Of a stretch of DNA of 64,000 nt, positions 1 to 9,837 are shown piece by piece. The stretch spans positions 3,050 to 67,049 of the forward strand of contig QHYA01000061.1 in assembly GCA_003223995.1 (NCBI GenBank). Reading direction: 5' to 3'. The stretch comes from Acidobacteriota bacterium. Its GTDB lineage: Bacteria > Acidobacteriota > Polarisedimenticolia > QHYA01. Both the position numbers and the translations under genes were made by a program. Each line of letters begins with the position of its first letter. Position 1 is the first letter of the stretch. Below the pieces are notes generated by a model, which saw only the letters and a program-made list of their open reading frames with translations, was not told the origin of the DNA and did not search any database.

Positions 1-732
<732 letters not shown>

Positions 733-763
733 GACGGAAGGCCTCGAGCTTGCCTCGGTGCTA

Positions 764-1414
764 TCAGCGCCTCACCGCGAGCGTGATGCGGCTGGTCTGG
801 GGGAACTCCTTTCTCGGATCGTCCACGATCAGGAACGACAAGTTGCTCATTCCAACCCCCCACCGGAAGTGGCCCGCCAGGGCAGGGAAGATCCCGCCGC
901 GGGGCGAAGAGCTGTCCTGATAGAGGAGGGAAGGAGAATGGCCCGGCGCGGCGATCTTCACCGCGCCCCCTTCTCCGTAAACGAAGTACGAGCCATCCGG
1001 CGCCCAGCAAGGTCCTGACAGCCGGTACACCCGATCCACCTTTTTCCTGCCGGCGCCATTGGCATCTTCGAGCTCGATGGTCGTCCAGTCGACCCCATCT
1101 TCCCCCGCCGAGGGGGTGACGACCAGCCTCCAGCTCCCTTCGGGGGAACCCAGCGCGCAGACCTGTTTCTTCGCGGCTTCCTCGGGGCTCGCGGCAGCGA
1201 TGTCCTGTCCGGCGATGCGCAGTTCGTAGGGCGGCAGGACAGGAGCGGCTGGGGCGGAGGCGGCAGGAGACGGGGAGCCAGCGGCCGGGGCGGGCGCAGC
1301 GGGAGCCGTGGAGGTTGTGCCTGGTGAAGCGATCAGCGGCGCAACCACCAGGAAGGCAGCTGCCACAGCGAGGGGAACGATCCGGTTGATGCCGCGGCGT
1401 TCGATTCTCATCAT
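764..1414 (-). CDS. Secreted hypothetical protein with Ala/Pro linker
   Basis: A protein of about 216 aa that I do not recognise as a named family. It starts with a basic stretch and a hydrophobic segment (IVPLAVAAAFLVVAPLIA), a likely signal peptide or anchor. An Ala/Pro/Ser linker of about 30 residues follows, then a folded part with motifs such as RLSGPCWAPDGSYFVYGEG that recall WD40-like/PD40 sheets. I chose the ATG at 1414 because GAGGAG lies 7 bases upstream; a longer frame from 1444 overlaps the selA stop by ATGA. It lies directly downstream of selA on the same strand and is probably co-transcribed, but nothing in it suggests a selenium role. Confidence 0.65.
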   Translation of the reverse strand: MMRIERRGINRIVPLAVAAAFLVVAPLIASPGTTSTAPAAPAPAAGSPSPAASAPAAPVLPPYELRIAGQDIAAASPEEAAKKQVCALGSPEGSWRLVVTPSAGEDGVDWTTIELEDANGAGRKKVDRVYRLSGPCWAPDGSYFVYGEGGAVKIAAPGHSPSLLYQDSSSPRGGIFPALAGHFRWGVGMSNLSFLIVDDPRKEFPQTSRITLAVRR

Positions 1415-1440
1415 TCTCTTTCTCCTCTTTCTCCCGAGTT

Positions 1441-2871
1441 TCACTCGTATTGGTTGCCAGGCTCCCGGGCGGCCAGCGATCGGAGTGCGGCGATCAGTCC
1501 ATTTTGCTGCTCCGGCAGCACGGTGCGCGGATCGATCAGCAGCCTCCCCTCGTGCAAGCGCCCCACGACGGGCGGCTCCCCGCTCCGCAATCTCTCATCC
1601 AGCTCTGCGGCGCTGAGGGTCTGCGACGACACCGACAGCAACCGCGTGGGGATCTCCGTCAAGGGCGCTGACCCCCCTCCCGTCAATGACGCCCCATCGA
1701 CCACCTCGATGCGCAGCAAACTCCCCGCCTCCTTCCGCACGCTGCGGGCAATGCGGAGCGCCCGTCGCCCCACCGATTCGGCAGGTTCGAAGAGCATCCG
1801 CAGCAGGGGGATTTCCTGAACGGCCCTTCCCGAGGCGTAACTCTGCAGGACCCACTCCAGCGCCGCGATCGCCATCTTGTCGAGCCGGAGCGCCCGAGAC
1901 AGAGGGTTCTGGGCGCACTGCTTGACCATCTCCGGAGCACCGACGATCAGGCCGGCTTGCGGCCCTCCGAGCATCTTGTCTCCGCTGAAGAGAACGAGGT
2001 CGGCTCCGGCGGCAAGCAAAGCGCCGGCGGGAGGTTCCTCCGGCATGCCGAGCGCAGCGACATCCACCAGGCTGCCGCTTCCCTGGTCCACGACGACCGG
2101 AACTCCCTTTTGCCGGCCCAGACCGACGAGGTCCTCCAGAGCCGCGGAGGCGGTGAACCCCACGATGCGGTAGTTGCTCGTGTGAACCTTGAGGATCATT
2201 GCGGTCGAGGGGCCAAGCGCCTTCTCGTAGTCGGCCAGGCGGGTGCGGTTGGTCGTTCCCACCTCTCGGAGGATCGCACCACTGCGGGCCAGGATGTCGG
2301 GGATCCTGAACGAGCCGCCGATCTCGATCAGCTCTCCTCGCGAGATCAGGACCTCTCGTCCCTGGGCGAAAGTGTTCAGTACCAGAAGCAGCGCCGCCGC
2401 ATTGTTGTTGACGGCGTGCAGGAGGCATCCCGGAAACAGCCGCGCGGCGCTGTGCGCAAGGTGGTCCCCGCGGGAGCCGCGCCGGCCCGCCGCAATGTCG
2501 TACTCCAGACTCGCGTACTGGCCGCTTGCGGCCACGACCCGCTCCAGGGCGCCGCGCGCCAGGGGCGCGCGGCCGAGATTGGTGTGGATCAGGATCCCCG
2601 TCCCGTTGATCACCGGGCGGAGGCTGGAGCGCGACAGAGTGGCGATCCGCGCCCGCAGCTCGTCCGGCAATCGCGCGATCCGCTCCCGCAATTGCCCCAT
2701 GGACAGCATCCCGGACAGAACGCCTCGCCTGAGATCGGACACCGCCTCGCGAACGGCTACCGCGAGGGCTTCACCGGGAAGACCGCCCCCAGCCTTCCGG
2801 ACCTCTTCTCGGCGCAACAACTCGTCGATCTGGGGAAGCTCCCGCAGGACCTGCTTGGTGAACTCCGCCAT
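1441..2871 (-). CDS. selA: L-seryl-tRNA(Sec) selenium transferase
   Basis: SelA is the PLP enzyme that converts seryl-tRNA(Sec) to selenocysteyl-tRNA(Sec) using selenophosphate. At 476 aa it has normal family length. Visible features are an N-terminal helical tRNA-binding region, the INGTGILIHTNLGRAPL motif near residue 90, VVVDQGSGSLVD near 260, and the PLP lysine in FSGDKMLGGPQAG (about K299). The ATG is preceded by AGGAG with 7-base spacing. Its presence implies that the organism makes selenoproteins, but selB, selC and selD are not in the window. It is first in a two-gene minus-strand unit. Confidence 0.97.
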   Translation of the reverse strand: MAEFTKQVLRELPQIDELLRREEVRKAGGGLPGEALAVAVREAVSDLRRGVLSGMLSMGQLRERIARLPDELRARIATLSRSSLRPVINGTGILIHTNLGRAPLARGALERVVAASGQYASLEYDIAAGRRGSRGDHLAHSAARLFPGCLLHAVNNNAAALLLVLNTFAQGREVLISRGELIEIGGSFRIPDILARSGAILREVGTTNRTRLADYEKALGPSTAMILKVHTSNYRIVGFTASAALEDLVGLGRQKGVPVVVDQGSGSLVDVAALGMPEEPPAGALLAAGADLVLFSGDKMLGGPQAGLIVGAPEMVKQCAQNPLSRALRLDKMAIAALEWVLQSYASGRAVQEIPLLRMLFEPAESVGRRALRIARSVRKEAGSLLRIEVVDGASLTGGGSAPLTEIPTRLLSVSSQTLSAAELDERLRSGEPPVVGRLHEGRLLIDPRTVLPEQQNGLIAALRSLAAREPGNQYE

Positions 2872-2985
2872 CTCGCTGCTCCTGATGACCGAGCGCTCCC
2901 CCCACGCCCCGCCAGCCCTGCCGATGTGCGGTTATTCAACCACGCGGCCTCGCGGCCGTCAAATCACCCTCAATTCGACCGAGCG

Positions 2986-3014
2986 TTGCCGGGCCCGTCC
3001 AATGGTTCTATATT
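2986..3014 (+). promoter_or_regulatory. Sigma-70-type promoter for the 3094 gene
   Basis: A TTGCCG box (2986-2991) and a TATATT box (3009-3014) are separated by 17 bases. The predicted transcript would start near 3021, about 70 bases before the MXAN_5187-like gene. The segment is visibly AT-richer than its surroundings. It lies between divergent genes, with selA on the other strand. Confidence 0.5.
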
Positions 3015-3093
3015 TACGCTTCAATCCGTACTGGTGGGGGGAACCCGGGCAGGCAGGCGAGACGCCCGGCGCTGCCGCGGCCATGGGGAGCAG

Positions 3094-3774
3094 ATGGAGA
3101 TCGAAGAGGCCATTGCCCAACTGAACCAGGGGATCAGGCGCCTGAAGGTGCAGTACGACACCTTTTTCGCCGGCGGGCGCCCCCGTCCTCCTGTGGAGCT
3201 AAGGGCGGAGCTGGAAAGGCTGATCAGGCGGTTCGCCAACAGTCCGATCCGCCGCTACTCCGATCGATTTCACTTCAACTCGCTCGTCGGCCGCTACAAC
3301 TCCTTCGTCGAGTTATGGAACAAGCAGACCCGCGCAATTGAGGAAGGGCGAGACCCCTCTACGCATCGACCCATCCCCTCGACGGCGCCGAAGCCGGCCG
3401 TGCCCGCCGATGTGCCGGCGGAGCGGGTCCTCTGCTCCCTGCGGATCTCGAATCCTGTGACGGAGACCGACGGCCTGCGAGTCCTCTTCGAGCAGTACCT
3501 CACCGCTCGGCAGCAGCGGGACGGGGTTGCCCCGAAACTGTCGATCGAATCCTTCGTCCGGCAGATCTCCCGTCAGGTGGAATCCCTCAAAGCCTCGACG
3601 GGCTGCAGCACGGTCGAGTTCCGACTTACAAATCTGGAATCTCAGGTAACTATCAAGGCCCGTCCCGCCGCTGGCAGCGGCCCGTCCTCTCGTCCCGGAG
3701 AGCCCGACGAAGAGACCCAGAGCAGGCAGGACGAAGACACCCAGAGCACTCAGATGGAAGGAGCCGTCTCATGA
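3094..3774 (+). CDS. MXAN_5187 C-terminal-domain-like protein
   Basis: A protein of about 226 aa resembling the domain annotated as MXAN_5187 C-terminal in myxobacteria and related deltaproteobacteria; its function is unknown. The N-terminal half reads EEAIAQLNQGIRRLKVQYDTFF, then RRFANSPIRRYSDRFHFNSL and RYNSFVELWNKQTRAIEEG, a helical pattern typical of that domain. The C-terminal half has a second conserved segment (ISNPVTETDGLRVLFEQYL) and ends in a charged Gln/Asp/Glu tail. The ATG at 3094 follows GGGGAG; the frame is open far upstream but that part is antisense to selA. It overlaps the next gene by ATGA, so the two are probably translationally coupled. The family assignment is from memory. 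Confidence 0.7.
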   Translation: MEIEEAIAQLNQGIRRLKVQYDTFFAGGRPRPPVELRAELERLIRRFANSPIRRYSDRFHFNSLVGRYNSFVELWNKQTRAIEEGRDPSTHRPIPSTAPKPAVPADVPAERVLCSLRISNPVTETDGLRVLFEQYLTARQQRDGVAPKLSIESFVRQISRQVESLKASTGCSTVEFRLTNLESQVTIKARPAAGSGPSSRPGEPDEETQSRQDEDTQSTQMEGAVS

Positions 3775-4421
3775 AGGTCCCGTTCCACATCGCGCTCGCC
3801 GGCATCACGCTTTTCGCAGCGTCCACATCGGCCTGGTCGCGAGGATCGTCGGAGTCGAAACGGCTTTCATCGATGCTGAGCCGCGACCCCGTGATCTCCT
3901 CCCTCAACCAGCAGATCGCCGCGGATCCGAATAACGCGTGCCTGAGCAACGAGCTGGGCCTGGCCCTCTCGCGGCGCGCCTACTTCAGGGAAGCCGAGCA
4001 GGCGTTCCAGGCCTCGCTGAAGCTCGCCGAGGATCCGGTCGTTTACAACAACCTCGGGAGCCTGTACCTCACGACGGGGCGGCTATCGGCCGCGGCGGCG
4101 AGCTTCAATCACGCGATCCGGCTCGATCCGAACTTCGCCCTTGCCTACTACAACCTGGGAGCCGCGAACGACGCCGAGAACAACTATGAAGGCGCCGTGA
4201 GAAACTACAAGCGGGCACTCGAGTTGGATTCCACGCTGGCCGATCCGAACGTCAACCCGCAGGTGATCAACAACAGGTACATGGCGGCGGTCAGAACGGA
4301 GCGTTATCTGGAGACCATCGGGGCGCTTGGGCTTCCTCTGCGCTCCACGTGTCCGGCGGCCGAAACAAAGGTCGCTTCGGGCTCCGGACCCGTCGCGCCC
4401 ACCGAGCTGTCCAAGAAGTAG
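3771..4421 (+). CDS. Secreted TPR protein
   Basis: A 216-aa protein with a signal peptide (FHIALAGITLFAASTSAWS) followed by at least three TPR units. One unit reads NELGLALSRRAYFREAEQAF, the next is VVYNNLGSLYLTTGRLSAAA, and a third starts near LAYYNLGAANDAENNYEGAV. TPR solenoids mediate protein contacts, and the signal sequence places this one in the periplasm. Its ATG overlaps the stop of the MXAN_5187-like gene, so the two products may act together. The C-terminal 40 residues look unstructured. Confidence 0.8.
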   Translation: MKVPFHIALAGITLFAASTSAWSRGSSESKRLSSMLSRDPVISSLNQQIAADPNNACLSNELGLALSRRAYFREAEQAFQASLKLAEDPVVYNNLGSLYLTTGRLSAAAASFNHAIRLDPNFALAYYNLGAANDAENNYEGAVRNYKRALELDSTLADPNVNPQVINNRYMAAVRTERYLETIGALGLPLRSTCPAAETKVASGSGPVAPTELSKK

Positions 4422-4497
4422 GACGTTGAGGTAGCTCGTTCGTCCACCTTCCAACTCCTCCTCCGCCGGGGCGGCCGGAAACGCTCCATCTGCTCGA

Positions 4498-4527
4498 TTG
4501 ACAAGCCTCGGACGGCCCACCTAAGAT
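4498..4527 (+). promoter_or_regulatory. Promoter with probable leaderless start
   Basis: A perfect TTGACA (4498-4503) and TAAGAT (4522-4527) are separated by 18 bases. The -10 box ends only six bases before the ATG at 4534, so transcription would start at or next to the first codon. No Shine-Dalgarno sequence is visible. This suggests a leaderless mRNA. Confidence 0.55.
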
Positions 4528-4533
4528 CCCGCG

Positions 4534-5328
4534 ATGAGGCTGTTTGGCTGCGGGCTCGTAGCCTTGGCTCTTGCTGTGGGGCTGCCGCCGGGACGAATAT
4601 TCGCCTGGACGACACCAACGCGGATCCGGATGGCCGATGACGCGGTGAGGATTTCCTCACCCGCTTTTGCGCGGCTCCTCTACAGGCATCTCGACGAATA
4701 CCACAGAGGCGTCGCTGAAGAAGCGGACAGCCAGATCGAGGCCGGCCGTGATCTTTCCACGGGGCCGCACGGAAGAAGGCGGGAGGCGGCGGAACAATTG
4801 TCGAAGCTGGTCAGTCAGACGATCGAGGGCCTCTCGAATCACGAACCGATGCGTGAGATCTGCTACAGGGCAGGGCGGATCTGCCGCCTCGTCGCGGACC
4901 TGAACCATCCCATCCACACCGGCTCGACTCCGGGGGAAGCGGAGCTGCGCTCGGCGGTGTACTACGACGATTTCGCTCGGTACGCGGAAGGAGTCGCCGC
5001 TCGCGCGCCTCTGGTCTTTTATGGCTGGCGGGACGACCTGCGGACCGTGAAGGATGTCGCTCCCTTCGCGCTCGAGATCGCCTCGAGGTCCGAGCGCGAT
5101 GCCGAGGGTCTCTACCGGGCTTACCATTCCCGCGGCGCGAAAGTCACATCGAGCGACTTCGACGACCGCTCCATCCCCTTCGCGGTCGCTTCCCTATCGT
5201 ACTCGCGGACGGTGAGCGACACCGCCAACCTCTGGCTCCTCGTCTGGAGCCGGGTCGGCGGCGACCTTCGCGGAACGCCCTATCTCGGCGGCGCTTCCTC
5301 CAGAAGGCCAGGCAGAGCGAGAGGCTAG
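4534..5328 (+). CDS. Zinc-dependent phospholipase C/P1 nuclease-like secreted protein
   Basis: A 264-aa exported helical protein. The signal peptide ends in GRIFA, so the mature protein would begin WTTPTRIRMADDAVR. Members of the phospholipase C/S1-P1 nuclease fold start with a mature tryptophan that helps bind zinc, and later carry a D-L-x-H-P-x-H motif, seen here as DLNHPIH. The H-x-x-x-x-G pattern after LLYRHLDEYHRG also fits. The His usually found a few residues after the first Trp seems to be Arg here, so metal binding may be altered. The gene lies 3 bases before purH, presumably a shared transcript without a shared function. Substrate unknown. Confidence 0.6.
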   Translation: MRLFGCGLVALALAVGLPPGRIFAWTTPTRIRMADDAVRISSPAFARLLYRHLDEYHRGVAEEADSQIEAGRDLSTGPHGRRREAAEQLSKLVSQTIEGLSNHEPMREICYRAGRICRLVADLNHPIHTGSTPGEAELRSAVYYDDFARYAEGVAARAPLVFYGWRDDLRTVKDVAPFALEIASRSERDAEGLYRAYHSRGAKVTSSDFDDRSIPFAVASLSYSRTVSDTANLWLLVWSRVGGDLRGTPYLGGASSRRPGRARG

Positions 5329-5331
5329 CGG

Positions 5332-6885
5332 ATGGCCGCCGTTGTCCCCAGGAGCGTTGCGCGTTCGGCGGGCGCGCGGAGCGGTCGAAAGCGCACGGCC
5401 CGCGACCAGGTCCATCCGCCGCTGCAGGTCAACCGAGCCCTGCTGAGTGTCTACGACAAGGACGGCGCCGTCGAGCTGGCCCGCGGCCTCTCCGAGCTGG
5501 GCGTCGAAGTCCTCTCGACGGGCGGCACGGCGCGGCTCCTGATCGACAACGGAATCCCCGTGGTCCGAATCACGGATTACACGCAGTTCCCCGAGATGCT
5601 CGACGGGCGGGTGAAGACCCTTCACCCCAAGATCCATGCGGGCATCATGGCCGTCCGTGACAACCGCAAGCACATGGCGCAGGTGCGCCGCGCGGGCATC
5701 CCGCCGATCGACCTGGTCGTCGTGAACCTCTATCCCTTCGAGAAGACGACAGCGATGGAAGGAATCGGCTTTAATGAGATCGTCGAGATGATCGATATAG
5801 GCGGTCCCACGCTCGTTCGGGCCGCTGCGAAGAACTTCCGCGACGTCGGTGTCGTCGTCGATCCGGCCGACTACAGCGAGATCCTCTCCATGCTGCGGCA
5901 GTACGGGCGGCTCACAGAAGAGCGCCGCTTCGAGCTGGCCAAGAAGGCCTTCCAGCACATCGCTTCCTACGACACCTCCATCTTCACGTATTTCTCTCTA
6001 CTGAACCCCGACGGCAGCCTCAAGACCGCCACGCGTGAGTCGCCCTTCCCGACCCGCCTCTCGCTCGATTTCTTCAAGGATCTATCGTTCAACAATCTCC
6101 TCGACCTCGACGCGGCGTTCCGCATCGCCTGCGAGTTCGACAGGCCTGCCTGCGCCGCCGTGAAGCACACGAACCCTTGCGGGGTCGGATTGGGCCGCAC
6201 GGCGTCGGAGGCGTTCCTGCGCGCCCGCGAGGCCGATCCCGTCTCCCTCTACGGCGGCATTACGGGGTTCAACGTCGAAGTGGATCTCGCATGCGCCCAG
6301 GCGATGAGGGAGGTCTTCCTCGAGGGGATCATCGCTCCCGACTACTCCGCGGCGGCCCTGGAGCTGCTACGGACGCGGAAGAACTTGAGGTTGCTGCGGA
6401 CAGGCTCGGTCCGGAAAGACGCTCCGGGTGGAAACGACCTGAGACGCGTCGAGGGCGGGCTGCTGGTGCAGGAGTGGGACAGCCAGGATATCGACCCGCA
6501 TCGGGGGAAGGTCGTGACCCGCCGCCTCCCCACACCTCCCGAGATGGAAGCTCTCCGGGTCGCCTGGAACGTCGTCCGGCACGTGCGGTCGAATGCGATC
6601 GTATACGCGAACGCCGACAGAACCCTCGGCATTGGGGCGGGCCAGATGAGCCGTGTCGATTCCGTTCGGTTCGGCGCCCTGAAAGCGACCGGCCCGCTCG
6701 AGGGAGCAGTGCTCGCCTCCGACGCTTTCCTCCCTTTCAGGGATTCCGTGGACATCGCCGCGGAGGCCGGAGTGGGCGCCATCGTGCAGCCGGGAGGGTC
6801 GATCCGTGATCCTGAGGTCATCGCCGCCGCGGATGAGCATGGCATGGCGATGGTCTTCACCGGCTTGCGGCACTTCAAGCACTGA
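5332..6885 (+). CDS. purH: Bifunctional AICAR formyltransferase/IMP cyclohydrolase
   Basis: PurH catalyses the last two steps of de novo purine synthesis in the cytoplasm. The IMP cyclohydrolase domain is seen in RALLSVYDKDGAVELARGL, STGGTARLL and DGRVKTLHPKIHAGIM. The transformylase domain carries the KHTNPCGVG motif and ends in AIVQPGGSIRDPEVI. At 517 aa it is of normal size, but the first 30 or so residues (Arg/Ala-rich) precede the usual N-terminus. A later start is possible, though the ATG at 5332 lies just after the upstream stop. It ends convergently with the 6987 gene. Confidence 0.97.
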   Translation: MAAVVPRSVARSAGARSGRKRTARDQVHPPLQVNRALLSVYDKDGAVELARGLSELGVEVLSTGGTARLLIDNGIPVVRITDYTQFPEMLDGRVKTLHPKIHAGIMAVRDNRKHMAQVRRAGIPPIDLVVVNLYPFEKTTAMEGIGFNEIVEMIDIGGPTLVRAAAKNFRDVGVVVDPADYSEILSMLRQYGRLTEERRFELAKKAFQHIASYDTSIFTYFSLLNPDGSLKTATRESPFPTRLSLDFFKDLSFNNLLDLDAAFRIACEFDRPACAAVKHTNPCGVGLGRTASEAFLRAREADPVSLYGGITGFNVEVDLACAQAMREVFLEGIIAPDYSAAALELLRTRKNLRLLRTGSVRKDAPGGNDLRRVEGGLLVQEWDSQDIDPHRGKVVTRRLPTPPEMEALRVAWNVVRHVRSNAIVYANADRTLGIGAGQMSRVDSVRFGALKATGPLEGAVLASDAFLPFRDSVDIAAEAGVGAIVQPGGSIRDPEVIAAADEHGMAMVFTGLRHFKH

Positions 6886-6986
6886 ATCTCGCCGCTCACG
6901 CCGCCGGCCATGTTGCAAGATGGGGCTCCCCCTCCGGCCGAGCAGCCCGCTCAGGCGCCGAGGAGGGGCGGCTGCAGGCCCGCTCC

Positions 6987-7601
6987 TCACCAGGTGACCG
7001 GACGCCTAGGAGCCACTTCTCCGGCTTCGAGCTGGTTGTCCCCGAACCCCCCGATGCCGTGCGGTCCAATCACCGCCACCACGCCGGAGGAAGCATACTC
7101 GGGAACCCTGAAGCTGAACTGCGTAAGGCTGCAGCCCGCGAGCACGGCGGTCTGGCCACCTTCGAAGACAGGTCTGATCCGGTCACAATCATTGCTGAAC
7201 CCCACACCACGAACGGTGACGACGTCTCCCTCGCGCGCGCCGCGAGGGGCTGCGCTGAAGATCTCGGGCCGGGCATTGCGGTCGTAGACCTGGTAGTAGT
7301 AACGCCCGTGGTCGCGCAGGGCGCCCCGGTCCGTGAACTCCGACACTTCCGTATCGAGCGACAGGTATCTTACGGAGCGACTCTTCCCAAAGCTTCGCGA
7401 CTCGGCTCGGACGATGATGAAGGGGGGCGTGCCCCCCGCCCACCGCAGCGCCACGTCGCCGGATTGCTCATCCGCATGCACGAGTAGGCCATGGATCGCG
7501 GGGGGATGAGAGGCCGGATTCTCCTTGGCCGCGTCGGGGGCCGTCAACCCTGCCACAGCAATGGCAGCCCCGATCGCCGATGCGCTGGCCTTGCCAATCA
7601 T
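6987..7601 (-). CDS. Secreted protein with IPT/TIG-like domain
   Basis: About 204 aa. A hydrophobic N-terminus (ASAIGAAIAVAGLTA) looks like a signal peptide. The middle resembles a fibronectin-type fold (GDVALRWAGGTPPFIIVRAES, YYYQVYDRNA). The end resembles an IPT/TIG immunoglobulin-like fold (REGDVVTVRGVGFSNDCD, VVAVIGPHGIGGFGDNQLE). Such modules occur in exported surface proteins; no enzyme motif is visible. I preferred the ATG at 7601 because the signal peptide starts there; 7649 is an alternative. It lies downstream of the TPR gene on the same strand and is probably co-transcribed. Confidence 0.6.
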   Translation of the reverse strand: MIGKASASAIGAAIAVAGLTAPDAAKENPASHPPAIHGLLVHADEQSGDVALRWAGGTPPFIIVRAESRSFGKSRSVRYLSLDTEVSEFTDRGALRDHGRYYYQVYDRNARPEIFSAAPRGAREGDVVTVRGVGFSNDCDRIRPVFEGGQTAVLAGCSLTQFSFRVPEYASSGVVAVIGPHGIGGFGDNQLEAGEVAPRRPVTW

Positions 7602-7728
7602 GCTCTCGCTGCCGGGATCAGGATCAAGCCGTTCGCCTCCCCTCCCCATTGGCGGGTGGCTTCCTCACGTAGCGCCGTGGCTCTGCTTCTCCGCTGCCGC
7701 GAAGACAGGCGAATGGGGTGGGTGCCGA

Positions 7729-9747
7729 TCAGCGGGCGTCGATTGTCCGGGGAACGAGGGAGTTGGCGAAGTGAATGTAGGCGGCGTCCTTCTGGCGATC
7801 GGCGTAGGATTCCGCCATCTTCTTCGCGTCGGCCGCTCTGGCGTCGCCGGGGCTGATATCGAGAACTTCCCGGAAGTCGTTGATCGCGGCGCGCGTGTCG
7901 CTCGCCTGGAGCGCATCCACGCCCATGTTGTACCAGGCGTTTCGCTTGTAGCGCTCGACCTCCCCCTTCTGGAGGCTTTCGGGCAGGCGGTACAGAATGC
8001 GCAGTGTATCTTCGTACCGCTTGTCCTGGAACGCCCGGGTCGCCTCGTCCATCTCCTTGCGCAAGCGCTGCTCCTTGTCCAGCCGCTCGACAGTCTGATG
8101 GAGGAGATCGCGGGCTTCGGCGTTGTTCGGGTCCGCCGCGACGGCCGCCCGCAGATCCTCCGCCGCCTCAGCGGTCCGGCCCGATTGGAAGGCCTTGCGG
8201 CCTTCTCGCACCAGCTCTCCGGGGCTCAGCTCCTGGAGGGAGGCCCTCTTGGCGGCAGCGGAAGCGGCAGCCGCCTGCTGGCCAGGAGAGGACCCGGGAT
8301 CGGGCTTCCGGGTATGGAGCCGCTGAGGCCGGCCGGGCATGGTCCCTGGTGAACGCTGCGGGGCGACAGAGGGGTTGGAGACCTTCCAGTAGGCGAAACC
8401 AGCCGCCGCCAGGGATGTGAGAACGAGAAAGCTGATGAGAAACACAAGGCGGCTCAGGGAAATTTTTTGATGACCGAAACGCTGGGTCACCGACCTGGAG
8501 TGGAGGGGGTTGGTGACGGCAGTGGTCTTTCCCCTCTCCAGTCCGATGGGACGCAAGCTCTCGTGCGGTTCCTGCCCTCCCTCTTGCCGTTCCCCGCTCG
8601 CCCTTGTGGCGAGAAGAGGCGGGCTGTCAGCCCCGCTCATTGTTGCGAGGTCCGAGCCCGCCTCCGCCCGTTGGCGGTCTCTCGTCGCGCGCTCGAGCAG
8701 CTCCTGAGCCTCCCTGTGGTCCGGGCGAAGGGCGAGCACCCGCCGGAGGAACTCCTCCGCCTCCTCCGGCTTCTCACGGTCCAGGCAGTGGTGGACCTGA
8801 TCCATCAGGTCCTCGATCTCCATGGCCTGCCGCTCGACCTCCCCGCGCGCCCTTTCTAAGAGCTGCGAAGCTTCATCGCTGTCCGGGTCGAGCGCCAGGG
8901 CGCGCGATACGGTGCCGACGGCGCTGTCGAGCTTTCCATCCGACAGATCTTTCCGGGCCGACTCCAGGAGCTCCTTGATCTCCTTCCGCGCAGGGACCGA
9001 CGTTGCCTGCTCGCCTTCCGCGTGGAATTCGAAATCCTCTGGAATCGCATGATCCGAGGCTGCATGCGCAGGTCCGTCCGCGTCCGGGTCAGCATCGGTC
9101 CCAGGCGGGCCGCCGGGATGGCCGGCAGGCGTGGATGAGCTCGGCACTCCGGTTTCCGTCCCCCCCTTGCCGAAATCCATCGAGCTGAGGGACAGATCGA
9201 GATCCTCCTCGTTCTGCTGGAACTCGAAGAGCCCCCCCGAGACGGACTCTTCGGCGCGAGGCAGAGGCTGGAGGACGCTCGTGGGATCGTCATGCGGCTC
9301 TTCGCGATCCTCCAGGATGAATCCCAAGGATTCGTTCTGGGCATCCGGAGACACGACCGCTGCGGCGGGAGCCTGCTGGTCCTCGATCTGACTCAGCAGG
9401 TCCAGAGCCTCCCTGTTCCGATCATCCAGCGCGAGCACCTTGCGGCATGCGGCGCCGGCCTGCATGGTCATTCCCTTGTCCATCAATTGGCGCGATAGTG
9501 TGATCTGCTCGCGGATGAACTGGTCCGAGCCTGCCTTCGCGGTGCTGTCGGGGGAGCTCTGGTCCGCCGATGCAGACCCGGTCTTCGCGAGGATGGAAGC
9601 CTGGCGGTGGCCTTCGAGTGCTTCCGGATCGGATGGTGAAAGCTTGAGCGCCTCCTCCCAGAGACGCTTCGCCCCCGCGTAGTCTCCCCCCCCACAGAGC
9701 CTGGAGGCACGCTCCTTGAGACGCTGGCATTCCTCTGTCAGTCCCAT
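7729..9747 (-). CDS. Membrane-anchored TPR protein
   Basis: A 672-aa modular protein. The first 150 residues hold TPR-like units (ECQRLKERASRLCGGGDYAGA). A long acidic, low-complexity linker follows, then another helical TPR region (LESARKDLSDGKLDSAVGTV, DQVHHCLDREKPEEAEEFL). A single membrane segment (RLVFLISFLVLTSLAAAGFAYW) comes next, with more TPR units toward the C-terminus. With one membrane span it would place one TPR array in the cytoplasm and the other in the periplasm. The ATG is preceded by GGGAG. Its stop lies well short of the histidine kinase gene upstream, so co-transcription is possible. Function unknown. Confidence 0.75.
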   Translation of the reverse strand: MGLTEECQRLKERASRLCGGGDYAGAKRLWEEALKLSPSDPEALEGHRQASILAKTGSASADQSSPDSTAKAGSDQFIREQITLSRQLMDKGMTMQAGAACRKVLALDDRNREALDLLSQIEDQQAPAAAVVSPDAQNESLGFILEDREEPHDDPTSVLQPLPRAEESVSGGLFEFQQNEEDLDLSLSSMDFGKGGTETGVPSSSTPAGHPGGPPGTDADPDADGPAHAASDHAIPEDFEFHAEGEQATSVPARKEIKELLESARKDLSDGKLDSAVGTVSRALALDPDSDEASQLLERARGEVERQAMEIEDLMDQVHHCLDREKPEEAEEFLRRVLALRPDHREAQELLERATRDRQRAEAGSDLATMSGADSPPLLATRASGERQEGGQEPHESLRPIGLERGKTTAVTNPLHSRSVTQRFGHQKISLSRLVFLISFLVLTSLAAAGFAYWKVSNPSVAPQRSPGTMPGRPQRLHTRKPDPGSSPGQQAAAASAAAKRASLQELSPGELVREGRKAFQSGRTAEAAEDLRAAVAADPNNAEARDLLHQTVERLDKEQRLRKEMDEATRAFQDKRYEDTLRILYRLPESLQKGEVERYKRNAWYNMGVDALQASDTRAAINDFREVLDISPGDARAADAKKMAESYADRQKDAAYIHFANSLVPRTIDAR

Positions 9748-9837
9748 TGCTCCCTCACGACTGCGCTGTGTTTCCGCCGCGGCGACCTATTACATGCTGA
9801 CCCAATATAGTGTCCTTGCCCTCATCCGTCTCGCGGG

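Noticed and set aside
1957..3093. Upstream extension of the MXAN_5187-like frame
   Set aside because: The first part is antisense to selA. The ATG at 3094 has a ribosome site, and the family pattern begins there.
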